From assembly GCF_001953885.1 (NCBI RefSeq), contig NZ_MQUS01000001.1:372001-436000 (forward strand): a DNA stretch of 64,000 nucleotides. Direction: 5' to 3'. The notes beneath the pieces were generated by a model. That model was not told the origin of the DNA. It saw only the letters and a list, made by a program, of their open reading frames with translations, and did not search any database. This DNA comes from Streptomyces sp. IMTB 2501. Its GTDB lineage: Bacteria > Actinomycetota > Actinomycetes > Streptomycetales > Streptomycetaceae. Position 1 is the first letter of the stretch; each line of letters opens with the position of its first letter. The position numbers and the translations under genes are program-made. Below, in pieces: positions 34,712 through 42,752 of this stretch.

Positions 34712-35986
34712 ATGGATTTCCGGCAGTGGCTGCCACCGCGCGCCCGGCGGGCGCTGGACCACGTGGCCACCGGGCTGTCCGGCCCGCCGCTCGACCCGGG
34801 TCTGCGCATCACCCTGAACTTCCATCCCGACCGGGTCTCCGGCGGGCTGCCGATCCTCGACGCGCTGGCCAGGGACGGGGCGTACCACTCGCAGTTCGTC
34901 ACCGGCACCAGCAACGGCGGGCTCACCGCGCACCCCGGAGGCGACCGGGCCCGCTGGGAGAGCCGGATCTTCGGCGGCGTGTACGACGACGCGGCCCCGG
35001 TCGAGCGTCCGCTGTACGGCGCGCTGGACTTCCGCCGGCAGGCCGTCGGGGCGGCCCCGCGCTTCGGCTCCTCGCACCTCAGGCTCGCCGGAGCCGTCCT
35101 GGACCGGGCCACCTTCTGCTATCCGGACAGCGCGGCCGAGCCAACCGACTTCGGGGTGGCCTCGGCCATGCCGTTGATCGCGCTCGCGGAGGCGGACGAG
35201 CGGGATGCGCTCAACGACTACATCGAGAGCCACGTCCATGCCGGTGTGCTGCTCGCCCGGGACGTCGAGGCGCTCGTGCTCGACGCGAGCTACCGGGACA
35301 CCCCGGTGGAGGCGGCGGCCCGGCGGCTGCCCTGCCCGCTGGAGTGGCACCCCGGCTACCGGCTCACCGTCACCGAACTGCGCCGCCACGCCGACTACCG
35401 GGGGCCGGAGTACGCCGACCTCGGCGCGCTGATCGCCGAGCGCGGCCTGCTGACCCCGCGCGTCATCGGCGACGCGACCCGCACCGGCCGCCACCACCTC
35501 CAGGACCTGAAGATGGTCTGGCACACCCTGGCCCGCTTCGGCGCCCCGGAGGGCGCGGGCACGGCCTGCTCGGCCTCGGGCTCTTCGGGCGCGTCCGACT
35601 CGGTCTCGGCGTCTACCGGTGCTGCGGGCTCGGCCCCGCTGCTTCCCTGCCCTGCTTGCTCGGGTGCGGCGTGTGCCGGGGTGTCCTGCTCGGCTTCGGG
35701 GTCTTCGGGCGCGTCCGACTCGGTCTCGGCGTCTGCTGGTGCTGTGGGCTCGGCCCCGCTGCTTCCCTGCCCTGCCTGCTCGGGTGCGGCGCGTGCCGTC
35801 ATGTCCGGATCGGCCCCGGCCACTTCCCGCACGTCCGGCTCGGCCTCGGCCGCCGTCGGCATGTCCGGATCGGCTCTGGCTGCTTCCCGCACGTCCGGCT
35901 CGGCCTCGGCCGCCGTCGGCATGTCCGGATCGGCTCTGGCTGCTTCCTGTGTGTCCGGCTCGGCCCCGGCCGCTCCCGGCACGTAG
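34712..35986 (+). CDS. DUF3626 protein with an extra Ser/Ala-rich repeat tail
   Basis: 424 residues. Residues 1-285 form the DUF3626 domain (RITLNFHPDRVSGGLPILDAL, SQFVTGTSNGGLTAHPGGDR, FGSSHLRLAGAVLDRATFCYPDS, ESHVHAGVLLARDVEALVLDASY, HHLQDLKMVWHTLARFG). Family members usually end near that point. The remaining 139 residues are low complexity, encoded by two 120-base and three 60-base tandem repeats. Function of the family is unknown; the HPDR and His-rich motifs suggest an enzyme or metal site. Confidence 0.8.
   Translation: MDFRQWLPPRARRALDHVATGLSGPPLDPGLRITLNFHPDRVSGGLPILDALARDGAYHSQFVTGTSNGGLTAHPGGDRARWESRIFGGVYDDAAPVERPLYGALDFRRQAVGAAPRFGSSHLRLAGAVLDRATFCYPDSAAEPTDFGVASAMPLIALAEADERDALNDYIESHVHAGVLLARDVEALVLDASYRDTPVEAAARRLPCPLEWHPGYRLTVTELRRHADYRGPEYADLGALIAERGLLTPRVIGDATRTGRHHLQDLKMVWHTLARFGAPEGAGTACSASGSSGASDSVSASTGAAGSAPLLPCPACSGAACAGVSCSASGSSGASDSVSASAGAVGSAPLLPCPACSGAARAVMSGSAPATSRTSGSASAAVGMSGSALAASRTSGSASAAVGMSGSALAASCVSGSAPAAPGT
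35571..35810 (+). repeat. Two 120-base direct repeats in the DUF3626 tail
   Basis: 35571-35690 and 35691-35810 match over nearly all positions, encoding SASGSSGASDSVSAS then GSAPLLPCPACSGAA twice. The period is a multiple of three, so the frame is preserved. Confidence 0.88.
35801..35980 (+). repeat. Three 60-base tandem repeats in the DUF3626 tail
   Basis: Units begin at 35801, 35861 and 35921. The first two are nearly identical (MSGSAxAxSRTSGSASAAVG); the third has diverged (SCVSGSAPAAPG) and runs into the stop at 35984. All three forward frames stay largely open across the array, as does one reverse frame. Confidence 0.9.
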
Positions 35987-36038
35987 GGACAGGGCCTGTT
36001 CGCCGATTCACGCCCTCGTCCCACGCGGACGGCGCGGC

Positions 36039-36680
36039 TCACCCCGTTTCGGTGGTCCTCGGCTCGGGTGGCCACACCCCGGGGGCGAGGACGCCCAACG
36101 CGTAGGCGCGGGCGACCAGTTCGGTGCGGGTGGCCGTGCGCCAGCGGGCCGACAGGCGTCGTAGGTGGTAGGTGACGCCGTCCTTGCTGAGGCCCAGTTC
36201 GCGGGCGGCGGCGGCCGTGGTGGCGCCGCCCGCCAGCAGGGCCAGTACCCGGCCCTCCACCGGTGTGACCCGCACCGGCTCCGGCTCGGGCGCCGTTGCC
36301 TCGCCCTGTACCCGTAGCATCACCAGCAGGGCCGGGGTCTCGTCCACGGTGTCGCTCACCGGGTCCGCCGTCAGCTCGCCGTACCGCTCGCCCCCGCCGG
36401 GGGCCCGCCAGCGCACCGACACCTGGTAGCGGGAGCGGTGCCGCAGCCGCAACGCCACGGCGATCCGCTCGACCTGGCCGGCCTCCTGCGGGCGGAACAG
36501 CTCCAGTACGTCCCGGCCGCGCAGCCGCCCCGGCGTCGTACCGCACTCGGCGGCCATCGCGGGATTGGCCATCACCACCTGGCCGTACACATCGCACACC
36601 GCGACCGGTACCGATACCCGGTCGAAGAGCGTCAGGGCCCGGTTGCGCCACACGACCCCGTCGGCCTGCCCCGCATCCAC
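36039..36680 (-). CDS. PAS-LuxR transcriptional regulator
   Basis: 213 residues from GTG 36680, five bases after GGAGG (a GTG at 36686 would be too close). An N-terminal PAS domain (LFDRVSVPVAVCDVYGQVVMANPAM, about 15-125) precedes a LuxR-type HTH (VTPVEGRVLALLAGGATTAAAARELGLSKDGVTYHLRRLSARW). PAS-LuxR proteins in Streptomyces often act on oxidative or secondary metabolism. It is divergent from the fused P450 gene, which it may control. Confidence 0.87.
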   Translation of the reverse strand: MDAGQADGVVWRNRALTLFDRVSVPVAVCDVYGQVVMANPAMAAECGTTPGRLRGRDVLELFRPQEAGQVERIAVALRLRHRSRYQVSVRWRAPGGGERYGELTADPVSDTVDETPALLVMLRVQGEATAPEPEPVRVTPVEGRVLALLAGGATTAAAARELGLSKDGVTYHLRRLSARWRTATRTELVARAYALGVLAPGVWPPEPRTTETG

Positions 36681-36802
36681 GGCCACCTCCCGAAGTGTCG
36701 AACCACCCCTTCATCCAAGACGTAAATCCAGGTCAGCGGCAAACCGCGCGCCCCGGGGGGGCACTGCTCCGGGGCCGCAGCAAGGCCCGCAACCGAGATT
36801 TG

Positions 36803-36820
36803 ACTGCACGATCGTGTAGT
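36803..36820. promoter_or_regulatory. 18-base palindrome upstream of the fused P450
   Basis: ACTGCACGATCGTGTAGT is an 18-base palindrome with one mismatched pair and a perfect CACGATCGTG core, in the divergent promoter between the PAS-LuxR and P450 genes. Operator candidate. Confidence 0.55.
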
Positions 36821-36864
36821 GCCGTGGCGCCGGCACTCCCGGTGGGTCGATCACCCTGGAACGC

Positions 36865-36898
36865 AGTACTCGGTTACCGCGAGTACTCCGTTACCGCG
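36865..36898. promoter_or_regulatory. Tandem 17-base direct repeats 19 bases before the P450 start
   Basis: AGTACTCGGTTACCGCG and AGTACTCCGTTACCGCG abut each other with one mismatch. Two head-to-tail copies placed in the promoter or leader suggest binding sites for a regulator acting as a dimer or pair. Confidence 0.6.
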
Positions 36899-36916
36899 AA
36901 AGGCAGTTGTCGCGCC

Positions 36917-39900
36917 ATGGCCCCCACCGCACTGCACCCCGATCCGGCCGGAACCCTGCCCGGCATCCCCGTCGTCGACATCACCGCCACCGGTCCCGGG
37001 TGTACCCCCATACAGCAGCTCATGGAGCTGATGCGCGCCCATGGCCCGGTGCTGGTGCGCCGGCTGTACGGCCGGGACGTGCTGTTCGTCGCCGACGCCG
37101 ATCTGGTCGCGGACCTCGCCGACGAGGACCGGTTCGCCAAGCACGTCGGGCCCGCCCTGGAGAACGTGCGGGAATTCACCGCCGACGGCCTGTTCACCGC
37201 CTACAACGACGAGCCCAACTGGGCCAAGGCGCACGACATCCTGATGCCCGCCTTCGCGCTCGGCTCGATGCGCACCTACCACCCGGTGATGCTCAAGGTG
37301 GCCCGCCGGCTCATCGACTCCTGGGACCGCGCGGCCCGGGACGGGCAGACCGTGAACGTGCCCGACGACATGACCCGGATGACCCTCGACACCATCGGGC
37401 TGGCCGGATTCGACTACGACTTCGGCTCGTTCGAACGCGGCGAGCCGCACCCGTTCGTGGAGTCGATGGTCCGCTGCCTGGAGTGGAGCATGAACCGGCT
37501 GGCCCGCAACCCGGGCCAGGACTACTCCGCCGCCGACACCGCCTTCCGCGCGGACGCCGACTATCTCGCACAGGTCGTCGACGACGTCATCGCCTCCCGC
37601 GCCGGAACCGACCAGAGCGGCGCCGAGGACCTGCTCGGGCTGATGCTCAGCGCCCCGCACCCCGCCGACGGCACCACCCTGGACGCCGCCAACATCCGCA
37701 ACCAGGTCATCACCTTCCTGATCGCCGGCCACGAGACGACCTCGGGCGCCATGTCCTTCGCCCTGTACTACCTCGCCAAGCACCCCGCCGTGCTCCGGCT
37801 GGTGCAGCGCGAGGCCGACGCGCTGTGGGGCGACGCGGCCGACCCGGATCCGTCGTACGACGACATCGGCCGGCTCACCTACACCCGCCAGGTCCTGAAC
37901 GAGGCGCTCCGGCTGTGGCCGACCGCCGCCGCGTTCAGCAGGCGTGCCCGCGAGGACACAATGCTCGGTGGCCGGATCCCCCTCCGGGCCGGCCAGTCCC
38001 TCTCCGTGGTCACCCCGATGCTGCACCGGCAGCCCGTGTGGGGCGACAACCCGGAGCACTTCGATCCGGAGCGGTTCACCGCCGCGGCGGAGGCGGCCCG
38101 CCCGGTGCACGCCTTCAAGCCCTTCGGCACCGGTGAACGCGCCTGCATCGGGCGGCAGTTCGCGCTCCACGAGGCGACCATGCTGCTTGCCATGCTGGTC
38201 CACCGCTACCGGTTGCAGGACCACGCCGACTACCGGCTCAGCGTGAAGGAGACGCTCACCCTCAAGCCCGAGGGCTTCACCCTCACCCTCGTTCCGCGCA
38301 CCTTTGCCGACCGCGTCCACGCCCCGCTGCCCGGCGCCGCGCGCCCGCAGGAGGACGGCGCCCCGGCCCCGGACGCGCTCCCCGCCCGGGTCCGCCCCGG
38401 CACGCGCGCCCTCTTCCTGCACGGCAGCAACTACGGCACCTGCCGCGCCTTCGCCGCCCAGCTCGCAGACGAGGCCGCCGCCGTGGGCTGCGCCACCGAG
38501 GTCGCCGCCCTGGACGCGTTCGCGGACGGACTGCCCACCGACCGGCCCGTCGTCATCACCGCCGCCTCCTACAACGGCCGCCCCACCGACGACGCCGGCG
38601 CCTTCGTCGCATGGCTGGAGGGCGGCCCCGACCTGACCGGCGTGAGCTACGCCGTCCTCGGCGTCGGCGACCGCAACTGGGCCGCGACCTACCAGCACGT
38701 CCCCACCCGCATCGACGCCCGCCTCGCCGAGCTGGGCGGCACCCGTCTGACCGACCGGGCCGCCGCCGACGCCTCCGGCGATCTCACCGGCACCGTACGG
38801 GAGTTCACGGCCCGGCTGCGCACCGCGCTCCTGACGGAGTACGGCGACCCCGACGCCCGGCAGGACACCTCTTGCGCCGAACCCACGCACGCCTACGAGG
38901 TCCGCACCCTGACCGGCGGCCCGCTGGACGCCCTCGCCGCCCGGCACGAGCTGGTCCCGATGACCGTGACCGAGGCGTACGACCTGACCGCGCCGGGGCA
39001 CCCGCGCACCAAGCGCTTCCTGCGCGTCGCGCTGCCCGAGGGCGTCACCTACCGCACCGCCGACCATCTGACCGTCCTGCCGGCCAACGCCCCGGACCTG
39101 GTGGAGCGCGCCGTCGCCGCGTTCGGCCTCGACCCCGACGCCGTCCTGGACATCCGGGCCGCCCGCCCGCGCCGCGACGGCCTCGCCGTGGACCGGCCCC
39201 TGTCGGCACGGCAACTCCTCACCCAGCACGTCGAGTTGCAGGAGCGGCCGACGGCCCGGCAGCTCGCCCTGCTCGCCGAGGCCAACCCCTGCCCGCCCGA
39301 GCGTGCCGCTCTCGCCGCCCTGGGCGACGACGATCCCCGCACCCTGCTGGAGCTGGCCGAGGACCACCCCGCGCTGCGCGGGGCGCTCGACTGGCCGCTG
39401 CTGCTCGACCTGCTGACCCCGCTGCGGCCCCGCCACTACTCGGTGTCCTCCTCGCCGTCCGTCGACCCGGACCACGTGGACCTCATGGTCTCCGTCCTCG
39501 ACGCCCCCGCCCGGTCCGGCCGGGGCCGCTACCGCGGCACCGGTTCCGGCCATCTCGCCTCCCTCGGCGCCGGCGACACGATCCACGCGCGGATCCAGCC
39601 CTGCCGTGAGGTCTTCCGGATCGACGGCTCGGCGCCGGTCGTGATGGTCGCCGCCGGCACCGGACTCGCCCCCTTCCGCGGCGCCGTCGCCGACCGCGCC
39701 GCGGCCCGCGCCACGGGCGCCGAACTCCCGCCCGCGCTGCTGTACTTCGGCTGCGACGCCCCCGACGCCGACTTCCTGCACGCCGGGGAACTGCGGGCCG
39801 CCGAGGCAGCCGGCGCCCTTTCGCTGCGCCCGGCCTTCAGTGCCGCACCCGAGAACGGCGCCGCCTTCGTGCAGCACCGCATCGCCGCCGAGGCCGACGA

Positions 39901-40099
39901 GATCTGGGCGCTGCTGGACTCCGGCGCCCGGGTGTACGTGTGCGGCGACGGTGCCCGGATGGCACCCGGTGTCCGGGAGGCGTTCCGTACGCTGTACCGG
40001 GAGCGCACCCCGGGCAGCGACGAGGCCGCGGCCGGGACCTGGCTCGACACGCTGGTGGCGGACGGCCGTTACGTCGAGGACGTGTACGCGGCGGGCTGA
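36917..40099 (+). CDS. Self-sufficient P450-BM3-like monooxygenase (CYP102 family)
   Basis: 1060 residues, close to P450 BM3. The heme domain (1-460) has FTAYNDEPNWAKAHDILMPAF, I-helix FLIAGHETTSGAMSFALYYL, and FGTGERACIGRQF with Cys410. The FMN flavodoxin domain (about 495-640) begins LFLHGSNYGTCRAFA, with TAASYNGRPTDDA. The FAD/NADPH part (about 685-1060) has RHYSVSSSPS, VMVAAGTGLAPFRG and VYVCGDGARMAPGVREAF. All electron-transfer parts are intact. It should hydroxylate fatty acids at sub-terminal positions with NADPH and O2. The open frame runs upstream to 36296 but ATG 36917 matches the family start. Confidence 0.92.
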   Translation: MAPTALHPDPAGTLPGIPVVDITATGPGCTPIQQLMELMRAHGPVLVRRLYGRDVLFVADADLVADLADEDRFAKHVGPALENVREFTADGLFTAYNDEPNWAKAHDILMPAFALGSMRTYHPVMLKVARRLIDSWDRAARDGQTVNVPDDMTRMTLDTIGLAGFDYDFGSFERGEPHPFVESMVRCLEWSMNRLARNPGQDYSAADTAFRADADYLAQVVDDVIASRAGTDQSGAEDLLGLMLSAPHPADGTTLDAANIRNQVITFLIAGHETTSGAMSFALYYLAKHPAVLRLVQREADALWGDAADPDPSYDDIGRLTYTRQVLNEALRLWPTAAAFSRRAREDTMLGGRIPLRAGQSLSVVTPMLHRQPVWGDNPEHFDPERFTAAAEAARPVHAFKPFGTGERACIGRQFALHEATMLLAMLVHRYRLQDHADYRLSVKETLTLKPEGFTLTLVPRTFADRVHAPLPGAARPQEDGAPAPDALPARVRPGTRALFLHGSNYGTCRAFAAQLADEAAAVGCATEVAALDAFADGLPTDRPVVITAASYNGRPTDDAGAFVAWLEGGPDLTGVSYAVLGVGDRNWAATYQHVPTRIDARLAELGGTRLTDRAAADASGDLTGTVREFTARLRTALLTEYGDPDARQDTSCAEPTHAYEVRTLTGGPLDALAARHELVPMTVTEAYDLTAPGHPRTKRFLRVALPEGVTYRTADHLTVLPANAPDLVERAVAAFGLDPDAVLDIRAARPRRDGLAVDRPLSARQLLTQHVELQERPTARQLALLAEANPCPPERAALAALGDDDPRTLLELAEDHPALRGALDWPLLLDLLTPLRPRHYSVSSSPSVDPDHVDLMVSVLDAPARSGRGRYRGTGSGHLASLGAGDTIHARIQPCREVFRIDGSAPVVMVAAGTGLAPFRGAVADRAAARATGAELPPALLYFGCDAPDADFLHAGELRAAEAAGALSLRPAFSAAPENGAAFVQHRIAAEADEIWALLDSGARVYVCGDGARMAPGVREAFRTLYRERTPGSDEAAAGTWLDTLVADGRYVEDVYAAG

Positions 40100-40151
40100 G
40101 CCGCGCCACGTACCCCGCTCCCGCACCTCACACACCGTCAGGCACCTCACA

Positions 40152-40181
40152 CCGCCCCGTGCCCCTCGTGGCGCGGGGCGG
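40152..40181. terminator. Terminator hairpin after the fused P450 gene
   Basis: CCGCCCCG (40152-40159) pairs with CGGGGCGG (40174-40181), 53 bases past the stop. GC-rich stem, no T-run. Confidence 0.55.
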
Positions 40182-40194
40182 TCCCGGCCACCTC

Positions 40195-40215
40195 TTAGCT
40201 CAGATCGTGAACTAA
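40195..40215. promoter_or_regulatory. ROK-type operator palindrome
   Basis: TTAGCTCA-N5-TGAACTAA: arms TTAGnTCA/TGAnCTAA around a 5-base centre, 75 bases before the ROK start. A TTAGTT-type palindrome is usual for XylR/NagC-like ROK proteins, so autoregulation is likely. Confidence 0.55.
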
Positions 40216-40290
40216 GGCGTGGGGAATATCGCACTCCGGCCGTCCGAAGGGGTATGTTGCAGGTCGGGCAGGGTTCGTGAAGGGAGCCGC

Positions 40291-41580
40291 ATGGCGGGGC
40301 GGAACGGGCGCACGGTACGTGACCTCAGGCGGGGCAACCGCACGGCGGTGCTGCAGAAGCTGTACTTCGACGGCCCCCTGAGCCGGTTCGAGCTGGGCCC
40401 GGCCACCGGCCTGAGCTCCGGCTCGGTCAGCAACGTGGTCGCCGATCTGATCGCGGACGGCCTGGTCGAGGAGGCCGGCAGCGTCGACTCCGACGGCGGC
40501 CGGCCCCGCACGCTGCTGCGCGTCGCCCCGGGCAGCGGACAGCTGATCGGCGTCGACGTCGGCGAAACCCGGGTCCGCGTCGAGCTGTTCGACCTGGCCC
40601 TGACCGAACTCGCCCGCACCGAACGACGGCTGACCCCGCAGGGTTACGACGTCGAGGTGATCGCGGGGCACATCCGCGACGGCATCGCCGAGGTCCTCGG
40701 CGCCGCAGAGGCCGCACCCGAGCGGCTGCTCGGTGTCGGTGTCGGCGTCCCCGGCATCGTCGAGCACACCCCGGACCAGGGCGCCGTAGTGCACGGGCAG
40801 ACCATCGGCTGGGACGCGGTCCCGCTGGAGCGGCTGCTCCGCTCCGCCTCCCGACTCCCGGACGAGATCCCGTACTTCATCGACAACGGCGCCAAGACCC
40901 TGGGCCAGGCCGAGATGTGGTTCGGCGCGGGACGCGGCGCCCGCAACGCCGTCGTCGTGCTCTTCGGCTCCGGCGTCGGCGCCTGTGTCGTCACCCCGGA
41001 GGCGGAGTACGGACGGGCCGTCGAGTGGGGACATCTGACGGTACGGGTGCGCGGGCGCCGCTGCCGCTGCGGCGCGCCCGGCTGCCTGGAGGCCTATGCG
41101 GGCGCCGAGTCGCTCCTGGCCCGCTGGCACGAGGCGGGCGGACAGCCGCCCGAGGACACCGACGAGGAGACCGCGCTCACCGCGATGCTCGCCGCCGCCT
41201 ATCCGCCCGAGGGCGCCGAACCCGACCCGGTCGCGCTGGCCGTCCTGGAGGAGACCGCCGAGTACCTCGGCGCCGGCCTGTCCGACCTGATCAACCTCTT
41301 CCAGCCCGAGCGGATCCTCATCGGAGGCTGGGCCGGACTCCAGCTCGGCACCCGCTTCCTGCCCGCCGTACGCCGCCACGCGACGACGTACGCGCTGCGC
41401 CATCCGGCCGACAAGGTGGCCATCGACCTCGGCCGCCTCGGCCCGGACGCGGTCACCGTCGGCGCCGCGATCCTGCCGCTGGCCGACTTCTTCGCCAGCG
41501 GCGGCCGCCGGCCCGAACCGGTCACCGAGGACCGTCTGCCCGCCTGGCGGGCGGCCCTCCGGCAGCGGGCCCCGCGCTGA
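40291..41580 (+). CDS. ROK-family sugar-responsive repressor
   Basis: 429 residues. The winged HTH at about 28-60 (SRFELGPATGLSSGSVSNVVADLIADGL) is followed by the ROK ATPase-like fold: LIGVDVGETRVRVELFDL, VGVGVPGIVEHT, FIDNGAKTLGQAE and the zinc motif CRCGAPGCLEAYAG. Such regulators sense sugars or sugar phosphates. No sugar transporter is adjacent in the window, so its regulon is elsewhere or limited to itself. Confidence 0.88.
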   Translation: MAGRNGRTVRDLRRGNRTAVLQKLYFDGPLSRFELGPATGLSSGSVSNVVADLIADGLVEEAGSVDSDGGRPRTLLRVAPGSGQLIGVDVGETRVRVELFDLALTELARTERRLTPQGYDVEVIAGHIRDGIAEVLGAAEAAPERLLGVGVGVPGIVEHTPDQGAVVHGQTIGWDAVPLERLLRSASRLPDEIPYFIDNGAKTLGQAEMWFGAGRGARNAVVVLFGSGVGACVVTPEAEYGRAVEWGHLTVRVRGRRCRCGAPGCLEAYAGAESLLARWHEAGGQPPEDTDEETALTAMLAAAYPPEGAEPDPVALAVLEETAEYLGAGLSDLINLFQPERILIGGWAGLQLGTRFLPAVRRHATTYALRHPADKVAIDLGRLGPDAVTVGAAILPLADFFASGGRRPEPVTEDRLPAWRAALRQRAPR

Positions 41581-41620
41581 GCGGACCCGCACCGGTACGG
41601 CGCCTCCCGCGCACCAGGCC

Positions 41621-41637
41621 ATTACATGGCAGGTAAT
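41621..41637. promoter_or_regulatory. Palindrome upstream of the alpha/beta hydrolase
   Basis: ATTACATGGCAGGTAAT has ATTAC/GTAAT and TG/CA arms, 90 bases before the start codon. This spacing resembles MarR/HxlR-type operators; no such regulator is encoded next to it. Confidence 0.4.
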
Positions 41638-41726
41638 CGACCCGCGCGCGGGACCCGGGGAGCATCGAGGACGTCAGCGCGGCCGAGCAGCGTCGCCCCT
41701 GGTCCGGACAGCCGAGGAGGCACCCC

Positions 41727-42707
41727 ATGCCGTACTACGAGAGCCCTGTCGACGGCACCCGTCTGCACTACATCGACCACGGCCCCGCGGACGGTCCCGT
41801 CGCCGTCTTCGCCGCCAGCGCCTATACCGGCCACGAGATGTGGGAGTACCAGACGCTGCCGCTCGCGGAGGCCGGCTACCGCTGTGTCGCCCTGGACCGG
41901 CGGGGCCACGGCCGTTCCGACGCGCCGTGGTCGGGCTACGACCTCGACACCCTCGCCGACGATCTGCACGGTCTGCTCGACCACCTCGACCTGCGTGACG
42001 TCACCCTGATCGGACACTCCATCGGCACGGCGGAGGCGCTGCGCAGTGTGACCCGGCACGGCACCGGCCGGGTGGCCCGTGTCGCCGTCGTCGCCGGTGT
42101 CAGCCCGGGCGTGGTCCGCTCGCCCGGCACCCCGGACGGTGTGGACCCGGCGGTGGTGCGGGCCGACGACGAGGTGTTCAGGCGCGACCGTGCGGCCTGG
42201 TTCGTCGCCGGGGTCGACGCCTTCTTCGCCGCCCATCTGCCCGGCAACGAGGTGTCCCCGGAGTACGTCCGCCATCTGATCGACCGCTGCCTGATCGCCG
42301 GCCCGCGCGCGGCTATGGGCATCCGGGGCGTCGTCGCCGCCCTCGACATCGCCGACGAGCTGCCCGGGGTGAACGTGCCGGTGCTCGTCGTGCACGGCAC
42401 CGACGACACCTCCGCACCCCTGGACCGCACCGCGGAACGCGTGGCCCGGCTCGTCCCGGACGGCACTCTCAAGGTGTACGAGCGCGGTGGCCACGGCCTG
42501 TTCGTCACGCACGCGGAACGGCTCACGGCGGATCTGCGCGCGTTCATCGACGCCGGAGCCGCCCGGAGCGCCGCACTCACCGGGGCGAAGGCGGGCGCCT
42601 GGACCCTCGCCAGGGGCAGGCAAAGCCCCGGCCGTGACGGGGGAATCACGACCGGGGCAATTGGTTCAACGGGCAACCATGCTTCGGTGTTCCATAGCTG
42701 TACGTGA
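41727..42707 (+). CDS. Alpha/beta hydrolase (haloperoxidase/esterase type) with extended C-terminus
   Basis: 326 residues, GAGGAGG before the ATG. Catalytic triad features: nucleophile GHSIGT (Ser98), acid in VVHGTDDTSAP, His in YERGGHGLFVTH, plus an oxyanion region ASAYTGHEMW. The fold is complete by about residue 280 (LRAFIDAG). The last 45 residues have no fold signal and are read through a strong terminator-like hairpin (42625-42658), implying that the normal stop was lost. Confidence 0.82.
   Translation: MPYYESPVDGTRLHYIDHGPADGPVAVFAASAYTGHEMWEYQTLPLAEAGYRCVALDRRGHGRSDAPWSGYDLDTLADDLHGLLDHLDLRDVTLIGHSIGTAEALRSVTRHGTGRVARVAVVAGVSPGVVRSPGTPDGVDPAVVRADDEVFRRDRAAWFVAGVDAFFAAHLPGNEVSPEYVRHLIDRCLIAGPRAAMGIRGVVAALDIADELPGVNVPVLVVHGTDDTSAPLDRTAERVARLVPDGTLKVYERGGHGLFVTHAERLTADLRAFIDAGAARSAALTGAKAGAWTLARGRQSPGRDGGITTGAIGSTGNHASVFHSCT
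42625..42658. terminator. Terminator-like hairpin inside the 3' end of the hydrolase frame
   Basis: 13-base arms, GCCCCGGCCGTGA and TCACGACCGGGGC, pair at 12 positions around CGGGGGAA. The hydrolase frame runs through it to a stop at 42705. Confidence 0.7.
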
Positions 42708-42752
42708 CCTGTCTCACCCTCTGTGACCACCACCCCGGCCGGCCCACCCGCC

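Noticed and set aside
35991..36009. AGGGCCTGTTCGCCGATTC, similar to the end of the MITE-like element at 57081
   Set aside because: Only about 14 of 19 positions match and no partner repeat is found nearby.
35395..36714. Minus-strand frame encoding acidic repeats (EPDxxEAARADPDMP type) through the DUF3626 tail
   Set aside because: Its upstream half is a shadow of the PAS-LuxR gene and there is no start site of its own; openness follows from the 60/120-base repeat period.
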